Source of the DNA: Pelagicoccus albus
Lineage (GTDB): Bacteria; Verrucomicrobiota; Verrucomicrobiia; Opitutales; Opitutaceae
Reading direction: 5' to 3'
DNA: 64,000 nucleotides
Assembly: GCF_014230145.1 (NCBI RefSeq)
Contig: NZ_JACHVC010000013.1
Span: forward strand, 434,001-498,000
A program made the position numbers and the translations under genes. Under the pieces are notes generated by a model. That model was given only the letters and a program-made list of their open reading frames with translations. It was not told the origin of the DNA and ran no database searches. Positions 18,162 through 27,556 of this stretch are shown here, one piece after another (positions within the stretch are counted from its first letter, which is position 1; every line of letters begins with the position of its first letter).

Positions 18162-19880
18162 ATGAAAAAACGTCCGGTATTTCGCCCTCGTTTTATTGAA
18201 CTATTCTCCAAGCGAGAAAACTCGTTTTCCCTCGGAACGGAAATCACTGCGGGAATTACAGTCGGTTTAATCGCGCTGCCGCTCGCTCTCGCACTGGGAA
18301 TTGCCAGCATTCCATCCGGCACCGACACGCCCTTGCCCGCTCCGGCGATCGGAATATTCACTGCCGTGATTGGCGGATTTCTCGTCGCTCTATTGGGAGG
18401 GAGTCGGGTTCAAATAGGCGGTCCGACCGCTGCCTTCATCCCGATCGTATTGCTCATAGTCAGCGAGCACGGATACTCCGGGCTGCTGGTAGCAACGATG
18501 ATGGCGGGCGTCATTCTCATGATCATGGGCGTCACTCGCATGGGCAGCCTCATAAAGTTCATTCCATGGCCCGTCACGAGTGGCTTCACCACAGGAATCG
18601 CGGTGGCAATCATGCTCACTCAGGTGCCTGATTTCGCCGGCCTAAAAACGGAAACGGCGATGCCGCGCGAGTTTTTCGAAAAGATTCCCTGGATCTTCGA
18701 GCACCTGGACCTTTCGAATCCCTACTCTCTCTCCATCGCAATCCTTTGCGTCGTAGTCATCCTTTTTTGGCCTCGGCTAAAACTTCGCTTCATTCCGGGA
18801 TCCATCGCAGCGATGCTACTGGCCACCGTTCTCGTTTCATTGCTCGGTTGGTCCGACGCACACGGCATTGCAACCATCGGCAGTAAGTTCGGAGCCAACG
18901 CGTTTTCAGCCCATTTTCCGACACCTTCCCTACCGCAATTTGATTGGAATATGGTGAGAGAACTGATCGGGCCCGCAACTGCCATTGCCCTACTCGGAGC
19001 GATAGAATCCCTGCTTTCCGCCGTGGTGGCAGACGGACTTTCCGGAGATCATCACGACAGCAATACAGAACTGATCGCTCAAGGTTTCGCCAATTTCCTC
19101 TGCCCATTTTTCGGAGGCCTACCCGTAACAGGCGCAATAGCTCGCACTTCAGCGAACATCAACAATGGCGGCAAAACGCCACTTGCAGGCATAATCCACG
19201 CAATCGCTCTACTCAGTATCATTCTAGTGGCGGCCAATTGGGTAATCTACATCCCCATGGCTGCGATGTCGGCAGTACTCATTGTCGTAGCGTTAAAAAT
19301 GGGGGAATGGCATGAGCTGTCACGTCTCCCCAAACTACCTCGCAGCGACGCTATCGTGATGCTGACCACCTTCGCCCTAACGGTAATTTTCGATCTGGTC
19401 GTCGCCGTGGAAATCGGGATGGTCCTCGCCGCCATCCTCTTCATTAAACGCGTCTCCCAAACCACTGAGGTGAGTCAAGTGACGGGGAATGACATGCTGG
19501 AACGGCCCGAGCAGATTGCGCAAGGTAAGGAAATCCCGGAAGGAGTCCTCGTCTACCGAATTTTCGGACCGTTTTTATTTGGAGCCGCCGAGAAGATGGA
19601 AGACGCCCTTTCACGGATCGACAGCTGGCCAAATGTATTGATACTTCGACTACACCTCGTTACCGCAATGGACGCGACTGGCATGCATGCGCTTGTCAGC
19701 CTTGTGGAGCGGATGAAAAACCACCAGGGCAAAGTCATACTGAGCGGCATCCATCAGCAACCCTTGCAGATGCTCAAAAAGAGCGGATTTATCAACACCA
19801 TCGGGCGCGAGAACTTCTGCGCCACCTTCGACGACTCACTGATCAGAGCTAAAGAACTTAGCTCCCAATCAGAAGCTTAA
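18162..19880 (+). CDS. SulP/SLC26-family anion transporter with STAS domain
   Basis: 572 residues: about 12-14 membrane segments over residues 20-430, then a cytoplasmic STAS domain (about 455-565). SulP proteins carry sulfate, bicarbonate or other anions. The transporter core shows the family motif GGLPVTGAIARTSANINNGG, and the N-terminus has EITAGITVGLIALPLALALG. The STAS segment has MDATGMHALVSLVERMK. Substrate cannot be told from sequence; no carbonic anhydrase or sulfate-assimilation gene is adjacent. Confidence 0.92.
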   Translation: MKKRPVFRPRFIELFSKRENSFSLGTEITAGITVGLIALPLALALGIASIPSGTDTPLPAPAIGIFTAVIGGFLVALLGGSRVQIGGPTAAFIPIVLLIVSEHGYSGLLVATMMAGVILMIMGVTRMGSLIKFIPWPVTSGFTTGIAVAIMLTQVPDFAGLKTETAMPREFFEKIPWIFEHLDLSNPYSLSIAILCVVVILFWPRLKLRFIPGSIAAMLLATVLVSLLGWSDAHGIATIGSKFGANAFSAHFPTPSLPQFDWNMVRELIGPATAIALLGAIESLLSAVVADGLSGDHHDSNTELIAQGFANFLCPFFGGLPVTGAIARTSANINNGGKTPLAGIIHAIALLSIILVAANWVIYIPMAAMSAVLIVVALKMGEWHELSRLPKLPRSDAIVMLTTFALTVIFDLVVAVEIGMVLAAILFIKRVSQTTEVSQVTGNDMLERPEQIAQGKEIPEGVLVYRIFGPFLFGAAEKMEDALSRIDSWPNVLILRLHLVTAMDATGMHALVSLVERMKNHQGKVILSGIHQQPLQMLKKSGFINTIGRENFCATFDDSLIRAKELSSQSEA

Positions 19881-19890
19881 AGCACAGCGC

Positions 19891-21354
19891 TTACTTCGGC
19901 AAAATCGGTTTTTTGTCCCAGGGAAGTTTAACTTTCTCTAGGGTCTTGTCCCAAACTTCGTAGGGTTCGAATATCTTTCCTGGATTCAAAATGCCCTTTG
20001 GATCCAGAGCTTTCTTGATCGCCTTCATGGCCGAAATCTCCGCTTCGTTGCGAGCAACGGTCATAAAAGGAGTCTTGGCCAACCCGATACCATGCTCTCC
20101 GGAAATGGTTCCTCCGAGAGCGCAAACCTTCTTCATCAAATCAGATACCGCTCCCTTAGCCCGCCGACATTCATCCTTATCGCTGCGAGTATACATGATG
20201 TTGACGTGGAAATTACCATCCGCCGCATGCCCGAAAGTAGGTGCGTTGACCTTCCACTTCTTCTGCATCTGCACAAGAAAGCGGGCAAACTTAGCCTGAC
20301 TCTCCAAAGGAACGACGATGTCCTCGTTGATCTTGGAATCCCCCATCGAGAACATGGCTGGCGAGCAAGCTCGGCGGGCCGACCAGAGCGTCTCCGTTTC
20401 TTTCGCGGTCTTCGCTTCCCGGTAAGCCAGTCCATTCTCCTTGGCCCACTCGATCGCTTTTTTCTTGTCCGCACGGATTTGAGCTGGGTTCCCATCAAAC
20501 TCAACGAGAAGCAAGGGCTTCAACGACAGTCCTTCGAAAAGTTTAACACCTGCAATCTCCTCAGCACAATAGACTGAATTTGTATCCAAAAATTCAAGTA
20601 TCGACGGATTCTGTCCTGAACCGAGCAAGACTTGAACTGCCTCAAGCGCCTTCACATCCGAATCAAACGCCACTAGAATAGTCCATTTCTTTTCCGGCTT
20701 TGGCAGCAGCCGCAATACCGCTTTGGTCACAACACCAAGGGTGCCTTCGCTTCCGATCCAAAGGTCGCGGACATTGTAGCCAGTAGCAAATTTCTTGTAT
20801 TCGCCTCCCCAGGACACTTTTTCGCCTGTTGGAAGAAAACCTTCTAGAGCCAAAACGAAATCTCGCGTCACTCCATACTTAGCGCAACGCATGCCGCCTG
20901 CGTTACAGGCGATATTCCCGCCAATGGTGCTATATTTGAGAGAAGATGGGTCTGGCGGATAGAACAACCCGAGTTCCTCGGCGGCTGCCTGGATTTTTCC
21001 TACGACTGCCCCAGGACCTACCACGGCCATAGATTTTGTGCGTTCGATCTTGATGCGGTCCATCCTCGAAACGTCCAATACCCAACCGCCTTTTGCGGGT
21101 GCGGCCGAACCTGTCAAAGACGTCCCCGCCCCGCGAGTCGTAACCGGTACGCCATATTCGTTGGCAAGCTTCAGAGTGGTCCCGACATCTTTCTCCGTCC
21201 TAGCTAAAACAAGGGCATCGTAGGCAAACCCCAGTTTCAGGGAATCAAACGAAGCCATATACTTTTCGTCTTCTTCCAACTTAACCTTTCGGGCGCCTAG
21301 TTGCTCTACGAGCTTATCCGTTGCGAGCTGCCGTTTCTTGGAAATGCGTGCCAT
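19891..21354 (-). CDS. FAD-linked oxidase, D-lactate dehydrogenase / glycolate oxidase GlcD type
   Basis: 487 residues. PCMH-type FAD-binding domain: VPVTTRGAGTSLTGSAAP near residue 70 and STIGGNIACNAGGMRCAKYG near 145. C-terminal oxidase domain: HAADGNFHVNIMY and the late GEHGIGLAKTPFM. The family oxidises D-2-hydroxyacids such as D-lactate or glycolate, passing electrons to the respiratory chain. It carries no fused iron-sulfur domain and no GlcE/GlcF partners are adjacent, so D-lactate dehydrogenase is slightly favoured over glycolate oxidase. Convergent with the SulP gene; 10-nt gap. Confidence 0.9.
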   Translation of the reverse strand: MARISKKRQLATDKLVEQLGARKVKLEEDEKYMASFDSLKLGFAYDALVLARTEKDVGTTLKLANEYGVPVTTRGAGTSLTGSAAPAKGGWVLDVSRMDRIKIERTKSMAVVGPGAVVGKIQAAAEELGLFYPPDPSSLKYSTIGGNIACNAGGMRCAKYGVTRDFVLALEGFLPTGEKVSWGGEYKKFATGYNVRDLWIGSEGTLGVVTKAVLRLLPKPEKKWTILVAFDSDVKALEAVQVLLGSGQNPSILEFLDTNSVYCAEEIAGVKLFEGLSLKPLLLVEFDGNPAQIRADKKKAIEWAKENGLAYREAKTAKETETLWSARRACSPAMFSMGDSKINEDIVVPLESQAKFARFLVQMQKKWKVNAPTFGHAADGNFHVNIMYTRSDKDECRRAKGAVSDLMKKVCALGGTISGEHGIGLAKTPFMTVARNEAEISAMKAIKKALDPKGILNPGKIFEPYEVWDKTLEKVKLPWDKKPILPK

Positions 21355-21397
21355 AGGAGACTAGCAATAGAACGCGTCCCGAGATAATCGCAACCGT

Positions 21398-22918
21398 TTA
21401 GCTCAAGGCTCGCTTGAGCTTCAGCCCCATCAACTGCAAAGCCAAAAAGTATACCCCCACTCCCACGGCAATTGGAAAGGTTACTTTCATAGCCAAGGCG
21501 AAGGTGCCACTCCCATTCCAACTCTCTAGCCATTCAACGGACAGAAAAACCACTATTCCCATCAATGCAGCGGAAACAATCACCTTAAAGAGGTTCGGAA
21601 AAATACCGCCCAAACTCGTATTCAAATTCTTCCGACCCAGAGCGACATGGAGAAACAACGTCTGAGTTACCGCGGCAGCGTTGGTTGCGATCGCTAAGCC
21701 GACCGCTCCAAACTTCCCCATCAAGCTTAGACTCAAGACTAGGTTAATTACAAAAGCCACCATAGCAGCTCGCATCGGTGTGCGAGTGTCTTTGAGCGCA
21801 TAAAAGGCTCGCGTCTCGATAGCGATGAAGGAGTAAAACGGCATTCCAATCGCGAAAATGATAACTAGCGGTACGGTCGCCAGCGTGTCTGTCTCAACGA
21901 ACTCACCCCGCTCGAAAAGCAAAGCGATTATTTCCGGGGCCAACACGCAAAGCCCCACTGCAGAAGGCACAGCAAGTAACAGGCAAACCAGCACTCCCTT
22001 CTTGTAGATCCCACTAAACTCCGTTCCACGCGCCCCTGCGATCGCAGCTGTCAGGCTCGGAAAAATGACCGTGGAAATCGCGATCGCAAACACACCGACG
22101 GGCAACTCAACCAAACGGTTGGCATAGTACAGCAGCGAGGCAGCCGAATCATTCACCGTGTAGGCAAGCACACGACTAACCAGTATGTTTACTTGAAAAA
22201 CCGCGCCACCTATAATCCCGGGTACAGTAAGCAAAGCCACTTCCTTAACCCTTTCGGATACAGAAAAATCAAATCGTGGTCGCCAGCCCTCGCGTGACAA
22301 GGCGATCGCCGGAACGACCATCTGCAGAAGGCCACCTACCATAGCACCCGCGCAGAGCCAGTAGGTTTTCTCCTCCAAATCGGCTCCTAGATGCCATCCC
22401 GCGATCCCAAGAGCTACGATGATACTCGCGTTTAGCCAGACCGCGGTAAGGGCCGGAATTCCAAATCTGGAAAACAAATTCAGGGCGGCCGAAAGGATTG
22501 CCGCTACACAAATTAAGAGAACATAGGGAAAAACAACCTGACCCAATCGTGCAGCAATAATCCAATCTTCGGATACACTTGACCTCTTAACAACTTCGAA
22601 TCCTCCAATCACCATCAGGGTGATGCCAAGGCAAATGAGAATCAGCCAGCTCAAGGTCTTGTTCACGAGGTCATGCACCGCCGATCGCCCACCCTGTTCT
22701 AGCTCTTCACTTAGGTTAGGCATTAGAGCAGCCGTCAAAGCTCCCTCTCCTAATAGCCGCCGGAAGAGGTTCGGCAGAGTGAAAGCGGTGAGAAAAGCGG
22801 AGTTCCAAATTGACGCTCCCAACATCGAACTCGTCATCATATCTCGCAGCAGTCCAAAGACCCGAGAGATCATGGTGAAAGACGAAACCAGACCTATGCT
22901 CTTAACCAGCCTTGCCAT
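21398..22918 (-). CDS. murJ: Lipid II flippase MurJ
   Basis: 506 residues, polytopic (about 14 helices). MurJ (MOP superfamily) moves lipid II across the inner membrane for peptidoglycan synthesis. The N-terminus SSFTMISRVFGLLRDMM and the following LFRRLLGEGALTAALMP are strong family signatures. It starts a minus-strand run with the FAD oxidase downstream, 43 nt after its stop; whether they share a transcript is unclear. Its presence fits a walled Gram-negative PVC member. Confidence 0.95.
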   Translation of the reverse strand: MARLVKSIGLVSSFTMISRVFGLLRDMMTSSMLGASIWNSAFLTAFTLPNLFRRLLGEGALTAALMPNLSEELEQGGRSAVHDLVNKTLSWLILICLGITLMVIGGFEVVKRSSVSEDWIIAARLGQVVFPYVLLICVAAILSAALNLFSRFGIPALTAVWLNASIIVALGIAGWHLGADLEEKTYWLCAGAMVGGLLQMVVPAIALSREGWRPRFDFSVSERVKEVALLTVPGIIGGAVFQVNILVSRVLAYTVNDSAASLLYYANRLVELPVGVFAIAISTVIFPSLTAAIAGARGTEFSGIYKKGVLVCLLLAVPSAVGLCVLAPEIIALLFERGEFVETDTLATVPLVIIFAIGMPFYSFIAIETRAFYALKDTRTPMRAAMVAFVINLVLSLSLMGKFGAVGLAIATNAAAVTQTLFLHVALGRKNLNTSLGGIFPNLFKVIVSAALMGIVVFLSVEWLESWNGSGTFALAMKVTFPIAVGVGVYFLALQLMGLKLKRALS

Positions 22919-22996
22919 CTATCAAATCGAGAATTTATCCACGTACTGGATACAGAGGCAGATAGACCCTTCCAGACCAGCTAACGAGTATCGCTA

Positions 22997-23689
22997 TCAA
23001 GCTTGGCGCAAACCGACTTCAGCAATCAATTGACCATCCTCCAAAGTGATAGTCTTTACGTTTTGCCACATTTCGATGAATTCTTCCGGCCACGCCGTTT
23101 CGGCAATCTTGGACTGTACAAGTGATGTTACCAAACCGCCCAATCCGGGGATCGGCAATGAGTTCAATCGCAAGCCAGTCACAGATAACGTTGGCCCACT
23201 CTCCGAATTCTCGAATTTCAACTCTGCTACCGCTAGCAACTCAAACGGGTCACCCTGCGGGTCCACGACTACCTTCAGATTCGCGAACATGCGATCGTCC
23301 TGAATTCGAAGGTTGAAGGGTCCGATCTTGGCAGGCTGCTTATCCGGAGTTTCTTCGGTGGTCTCCTCTTTATCGCCCTTACCTAGCTGACCAAAAAAGT
23401 AATTGATTTCCGCTTCGGAAAAAGAAACCGGACCAGGCGACCGACGCTGCAGTCGACTCAATCCACCTCGCAAATTCGAAGTCTCAGTTCCAGAGACTCT
23501 ACCCTTCATGTAGATGCTGGTATAGTCGCCTCTTTCTGTAGTCGCTCCATCTTCATCCATGCTTGTGACCACCTTGGCCGGTCTGGATAGGAGAATCGTA
23601 ATCCCTAAAAGCACTCCGAGAAAAATCCCCGAAGAGGCAGTGAGAATCAGAGTTAAGAGCTTCGGCTCCTTAGTTTTCAGCTTTTTCAT
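22997..23689 (-). CDS. Membrane-anchored conserved hypothetical protein
   Basis: 230 residues. I do not recognise the family. A basic N-terminus is followed by one membrane helix (about residues 11-34, LLTLILTASSGIFLGVLLG) and then an exported domain. The middle has an acidic low-complexity stretch (about 105-118), and the C-terminal half has beta-rich segments (FANLKVVVDPQGD, LSVTGLRLNSLPIPGLGG). It reads like an envelope lipid-associated protein, but that is only an impression. It sits between murJ (77 nt) and a DUF4013 protein (23 nt) on the same strand, suggesting one transcript. Confidence 0.65.
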   Translation of the reverse strand: MKKLKTKEPKLLTLILTASSGIFLGVLLGITILLSRPAKVVTSMDEDGATTERGDYTSIYMKGRVSGTETSNLRGGLSRLQRRSPGPVSFSEAEINYFFGQLGKGDKEETTEETPDKQPAKIGPFNLRIQDDRMFANLKVVVDPQGDPFELLAVAELKFENSESGPTLSVTGLRLNSLPIPGLGGLVTSLVQSKIAETAWPEEFIEMWQNVKTITLEDGQLIAEVGLRQA

Positions 23690-23712
23690 TCAGGCGATTG
23701 AAAGGGTTGGTT

Positions 23713-24297
23713 CTAGCGACGGACTCGTCTTTCGAGATCCTGAAATGTGAATCCCATTACGTAGAAGTAGAAGACGCCTCCGAAGAAAAATGGAAACGGG
23801 AGCAATACCAGCCCAAGCATACACAAACCGAGATAGGCCAAAGTCGGTACCGTGTAATTGATAGCGGTCTTCCTGAGCATGATTCCAAGCGCCTCCACAT
23901 TGAAGCAATCGGAGATATCATTTTTAACTGAATACAAATAGAGAGCAGCGCTCAATACCGGCCCCGCCAAGAAGAGGACAGGAATCAAGGGTATACGAGC
24001 AATCATCCCATCAAAGGCCAGTTCGGCAAATAGCGTCACCAAGGCAATCGGAAGCGCGGCGAATATGATGCCCACAATTAAAAAGCGGAGACCGTCTACG
24101 AACAGGGTTTTGAAGTCGTCCCACTCGGGCAATACGATGTTCCTAGAAGTGCGACCTTGCAGAAAGATCTGGTAGAGATAACCGAGGGCGAGGATGTTCA
24201 CTATCGGGATCAAGCTTAGAACTCCGCCGATGGCGCACTTCTTAAGCCAATTATTGTCTGAAAAGACTCGTTTAGATACTTGCTCGATTGTGGGCAT
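23713..24297 (-). CDS. DUF4013-type membrane protein
   Basis: 194 residues, four or five membrane helices. It resembles DUF4013 proteins: N-terminal LKKCAIGGVLSLIPIVNILALGYL, then LPEWDDFKTLFVDGLRFLIV, which is the family's most typical segment. Function is unknown; members are often found near envelope genes. It is the first gene of a minus-strand run with the 230-residue protein and murJ. Divergent from the polyprenyl synthase at 24344, with only 46 nt between starts, so the two promoters must overlap. Confidence 0.75.
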   Translation of the reverse strand: MPTIEQVSKRVFSDNNWLKKCAIGGVLSLIPIVNILALGYLYQIFLQGRTSRNIVLPEWDDFKTLFVDGLRFLIVGIIFAALPIALVTLFAELAFDGMIARIPLIPVLFLAGPVLSAALYLYSVKNDISDCFNVEALGIMLRKTAINYTVPTLAYLGLCMLGLVLLPFPFFFGGVFYFYVMGFTFQDLERRVRR

Positions 24298-24343
24298 TGA
24301 GGATGCTCGGGTTGATTAACTTATTGCACTACGCACATTTAAG

Positions 24344-25222
24344 ATGGAGTTCAAAGAGAAATTACGAGCCTACCAGACGGAAATCGAATCCGCCATCGAG
24401 GAATACCTCCCGACAGCTCAAACACGTCCCAGCCACATTCACGAAGCCATGCTATACAGCCTCCGGGCCGGCGGCAAACGCTTGCGCCCCATTTTGGTTC
24501 TAGCGGCAAGGGAGCTGTTCGGCGGTGAAGCTATCGCTATGCCGGCAGCAATTTCTGTGGAAAGCCTCCATACCTACTCTTTGATCCATGACGACCTCCC
24601 CTCTATCGACGACGGAGATTTGCGACGCGGCAAACCAACTTGCCATAAGCAATTCGATGAAGCGACAGCTGTTTTAGCAGGAGACGCCCTCCTCACCTAC
24701 GCATTTCAATTGCTGGCTAAGCATTACGGCGATTCGCCCGAAATCTGCACCAAGCTAGTCGCCGAGCTTTCGGACACGGCAGGCAGTGAGCGTTTAATCG
24801 GTGGACAGATGGAGGACATCCTCGGCGAGGGAGCACCGCTTTCGGAAGACACCTTAAACTTCATCCATTTGAACAAGACTTCTGCTTTGATCGAGTGCTG
24901 TTTGGTAATGGGCGGGATCGTGGGTCAAGCAGACGCTGGCCAAATAGAATCCTTGCGAGCCTACGGCCGCGAGATCGGCATCGCCTTCCAGATTATCGAC
25001 GACATTCTCGACGCTACCAGCGACGAAGCGACATTGGGCAAAAATACCGGCTCCGACGCGGAGATGGAAAAGACGACCTATGTGAAACTTCACGGCTTGG
25101 AAAAATCGAGACAACTCGCCGCCCAGAGGACTGGGAGAGCCATCGAGCTCTGCTCAGAGCTTCCCGGCGACACCTCCTTTCTAGAAGGCTTGGCAAGCTA
25201 TCTGGAAAATCGACTCAACTAA
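24344..25222 (+). CDS. ispA: Polyprenyl (farnesyl/geranylgeranyl) diphosphate synthase
   Basis: 292 residues. It condenses isopentenyl diphosphate with allylic diphosphates for ubiquinone/menaquinone, carotenoid or undecaprenyl precursors. The first aspartate-rich motif is D83 D84 LPSI D89, the second D219 D220 IL D223, and GGKRLRPILVLAA precedes the first. The pattern after the first motif (DLRRGKPTCHKQF) is typical of the short-chain IspA branch. Exact chain length is not predictable by eye. The GT2 gene follows after 18 nt, likely same operon. Confidence 0.92.
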   Translation: MEFKEKLRAYQTEIESAIEEYLPTAQTRPSHIHEAMLYSLRAGGKRLRPILVLAARELFGGEAIAMPAAISVESLHTYSLIHDDLPSIDDGDLRRGKPTCHKQFDEATAVLAGDALLTYAFQLLAKHYGDSPEICTKLVAELSDTAGSERLIGGQMEDILGEGAPLSEDTLNFIHLNKTSALIECCLVMGGIVGQADAGQIESLRAYGREIGIAFQIIDDILDATSDEATLGKNTGSDAEMEKTTYVKLHGLEKSRQLAAQRTGRAIELCSELPGDTSFLEGLASYLENRLN

Positions 25223-25240
25223 GGTAGACCAGACCGCTCT

Positions 25241-26095
25241 GTGAGCACACCCACGGTTAGCTTTGTCTCGGCATTGCACAATTGCCTTCCCCTTACGAAG
25301 GCAATGCTATCAAGCCTGGAAAAGACCATCGATCTCTCAAACAAAGAGGTCGTCCTGATCGATGACTGCTCCAAAGACGGAACGTCTGAATACCTAGACG
25401 ATCTGGAGACTCGTCCCAACTTCACAATCATCCGCAACACCGAAAACCTCGGTTTTGCCGCTTCCAATAATATCGCAGCGAGGCAGGCCCAGAGCGATGT
25501 CCTTGTATTTATAAACAACGACCTCGAGTTCTCCGCCAATTGGCTGGACCCGATGTTGGCCGCATTAACCGGAAGCCCTGACGTCGGCGCCGTTGGGAAC
25601 GTACAGCGTAATTTCGCGACAAACCTCGTGGACCATGCTGGTATCTTTTTTGATCTGGAGGGCATGCCGACTCACGCCCACAAGAACAGACGCAATCCCC
25701 CGAAAGGAAGCATGATAGAGAGAAACGCCGCCACTGCGGCCTGTCTGGCGATCAAGAAGGAAACCTTTTTCTCGGTAGGCGGTTTCGATGAAGCGTACCG
25801 AAATGGCATGGAGGACGTGGATCTTTGTATGAAGCTGAAAAAAAACGGCCAGAAAATCCTCGTCGCTCTCGACAGCGTCATCCGCCATCACGTGAGCTCC
25901 GCACCAGGGCGACACGTCAACAACGATGCCAATTCAAACCTGTTTCGCGACAGATGGAGCGACTTCGCCCGTCCTTTCGGCCAAAGCGAATGGCCAATGG
26001 AGTACTTCCGAAGATACGCCCGCTTTTGGTGGAGAATGAATCCTCGGCTTGCCATCAAGGCGCTAAGCATGCTCCTGATGTCCTACTTTCGCTGA
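25241..26095 (+). CDS. Family 2 glycosyltransferase
   Basis: 284 residues from a GTG start 18 nt after ispA. GT-A fold: VLIDDCSKDGT near residue 37, NIAARQAQSDVLVFINNDLE near 82 with the DxD-like NND, and FDEAYRNGMEDVDLCMK near 183, typical of rhamnosyl-type GT2 enzymes that use nucleotide sugars to build surface polysaccharides. No membrane helix is evident except possibly the C-terminal IKALSMLLMSYF. Acceptor unknown. Confidence 0.88.
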   Translation: MSTPTVSFVSALHNCLPLTKAMLSSLEKTIDLSNKEVVLIDDCSKDGTSEYLDDLETRPNFTIIRNTENLGFAASNNIAARQAQSDVLVFINNDLEFSANWLDPMLAALTGSPDVGAVGNVQRNFATNLVDHAGIFFDLEGMPTHAHKNRRNPPKGSMIERNAATAACLAIKKETFFSVGGFDEAYRNGMEDVDLCMKLKKNGQKILVALDSVIRHHVSSAPGRHVNNDANSNLFRDRWSDFARPFGQSEWPMEYFRRYARFWWRMNPRLAIKALSMLLMSYFR

Positions 26096-26168
26096 AAGTC
26101 GCCTCTAACAACCCGACTCCCTGAGAAACTATCCCGCGAAGCTCCCCTAGACTTCGCGGCCATTGCAA

Positions 26169-27362
26169 ATGATCCGTAACTTTTTCAAAACAAACTCCCG
26201 CAACCCAATCTCCGAACGTTGCGAAAAGGATAGCTTCACTAAGCTTCGTCAAAAATATGACCTCTACTATAAAATAGCGGAGGGACAGAGCGGGACTCGG
26301 GTCACCATCGACGGAAAAGAGATGGTCATGCTCGCCAGCAACGAATACCTCGGCCTTTCCATGCACCCCAAGGTGATCGAAGCGGGACGAGACGCATTGC
26401 AGAAATGGGGCAGCGGCACCATGGGAGCTCGATCTGCAAACGGTGGCAGGTGGTTTCACAGGGAACTAGAAGAAGAACTCGCCGACTTCCTAGGTAAAGA
26501 ATCGTGCCACGTCTTTGCGGCGGGCTACTTAGCCTGCATGGCCTCGATCACCGGTTTCGCCCAACGCGGGGACATCATCCTGGCAGACAAGAACCTGCAT
26601 TCCAGCCTCTGGGAGGGCATACGCCTCTCCATGGCCGACGTGGAACGCTTTGGACACAACAATGCGGAACACCTATCTTCCATCCTCAAACAACTCGACC
26701 CGAACACACCGAAACTGATCTCCATAGAGGGCATCTATTCCATGGAAGGTCACATAGGAGACCTGCCCGCCATCACCAAGGTCGCGGCCGAACATAACTG
26801 CTTTGTCTCCATGGACGACGCTCACGGAATCGGGGTACTCGGTGATCAAGGACGCGGCACCGCAAACCACTTCGGCTTAACTGACCAGATCGACATTATC
26901 GCCGGCAGCTTGTCCAAGTCATTCGCCAGCACAGGTGGATTCATCGCGGGCGGCAAAGCAGAGATCGAGTACATGCGCACCCACTGCAAACAGTCGATCT
27001 TCAGTGCCGCCTTGAGCCCATCGCAGGCTGCCTGCGCACGAGCAGCGCTCAAAATAATGCAGCAAGAACCGGAATGGCAAAGCCGCCTCTGGGACAACAC
27101 CGAGAGGTTCAAAAAGCTGCTGGAAGAACTGGGACTGGATACCTGGGGAAGTGCAACGCCTGCTGTGCCAATCGTGTTGGGAACGAGAGAAAGAGCATAC
27201 TTTTTCTGGAAAAAACTCTGGGAGAAAGGCGTTTTCACAGTCATGTCCACGGCGCCAGGGGTACCTCCGGGTAAAGATCTCGTTCGCACCGCGATATCGG
27301 CTCGCCATACAGATCAAGACTTTGAGCGAATTGAAGCCGCCATACGCTACGCGGCGGGCTGA
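26169..27362 (+). CDS. Alpha-oxoamine synthase (SPT/BioF/KBL superfamily)
   Basis: 397 residues from the ATG at 26169 (a TTG two codons upstream is also in frame). PLP fold-type I: ASNEYLGLSMHPKVIEAG near residue 50, the cofactor Asp-His in SMDDAHGIGVLG, and the lysine K250 in AGSLSKSFASTGGFIAGG. Members condense an acyl thioester with an amino acid: serine palmitoyltransferase (sphingolipids), KAPA synthase (biotin) or 2-amino-3-ketobutyrate ligase. The SKSFASTGGF context resembles serine palmitoyltransferase-like enzymes more than classical BioF. No bio or threonine-degradation genes are nearby. Substrate undecided. Confidence 0.8.
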   Translation: MIRNFFKTNSRNPISERCEKDSFTKLRQKYDLYYKIAEGQSGTRVTIDGKEMVMLASNEYLGLSMHPKVIEAGRDALQKWGSGTMGARSANGGRWFHRELEEELADFLGKESCHVFAAGYLACMASITGFAQRGDIILADKNLHSSLWEGIRLSMADVERFGHNNAEHLSSILKQLDPNTPKLISIEGIYSMEGHIGDLPAITKVAAEHNCFVSMDDAHGIGVLGDQGRGTANHFGLTDQIDIIAGSLSKSFASTGGFIAGGKAEIEYMRTHCKQSIFSAALSPSQAACARAALKIMQQEPEWQSRLWDNTERFKKLLEELGLDTWGSATPAVPIVLGTRERAYFFWKKLWEKGVFTVMSTAPGVPPGKDLVRTAISARHTDQDFERIEAAIRYAAG

Positions 27363-27556
27363 ATATTAGCCTGAAATTACACTCGGATTATTTTTTTTAA
27401 TCCGTAAGTGAAATTTAGTGCAATTCATCTCAATTTCATGTTTGAGGTATTGCGAGGCATGGGGAATGCTAGCCCCGTTCCACCAAACTAACTGCTAATT
27501 TTCGACCTGCTGAAGTCAAAAATTGGCTACAAACTGAACTGAGACCTAAGAACTAT

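Noticed and set aside
27384-27404. AT-rich hairpin with an all-T loop before the TonB receptor gene
   Set aside because: Could be a terminator for the upstream gene, but the stem is only 7 bp and the T run lies in the loop, not after it.
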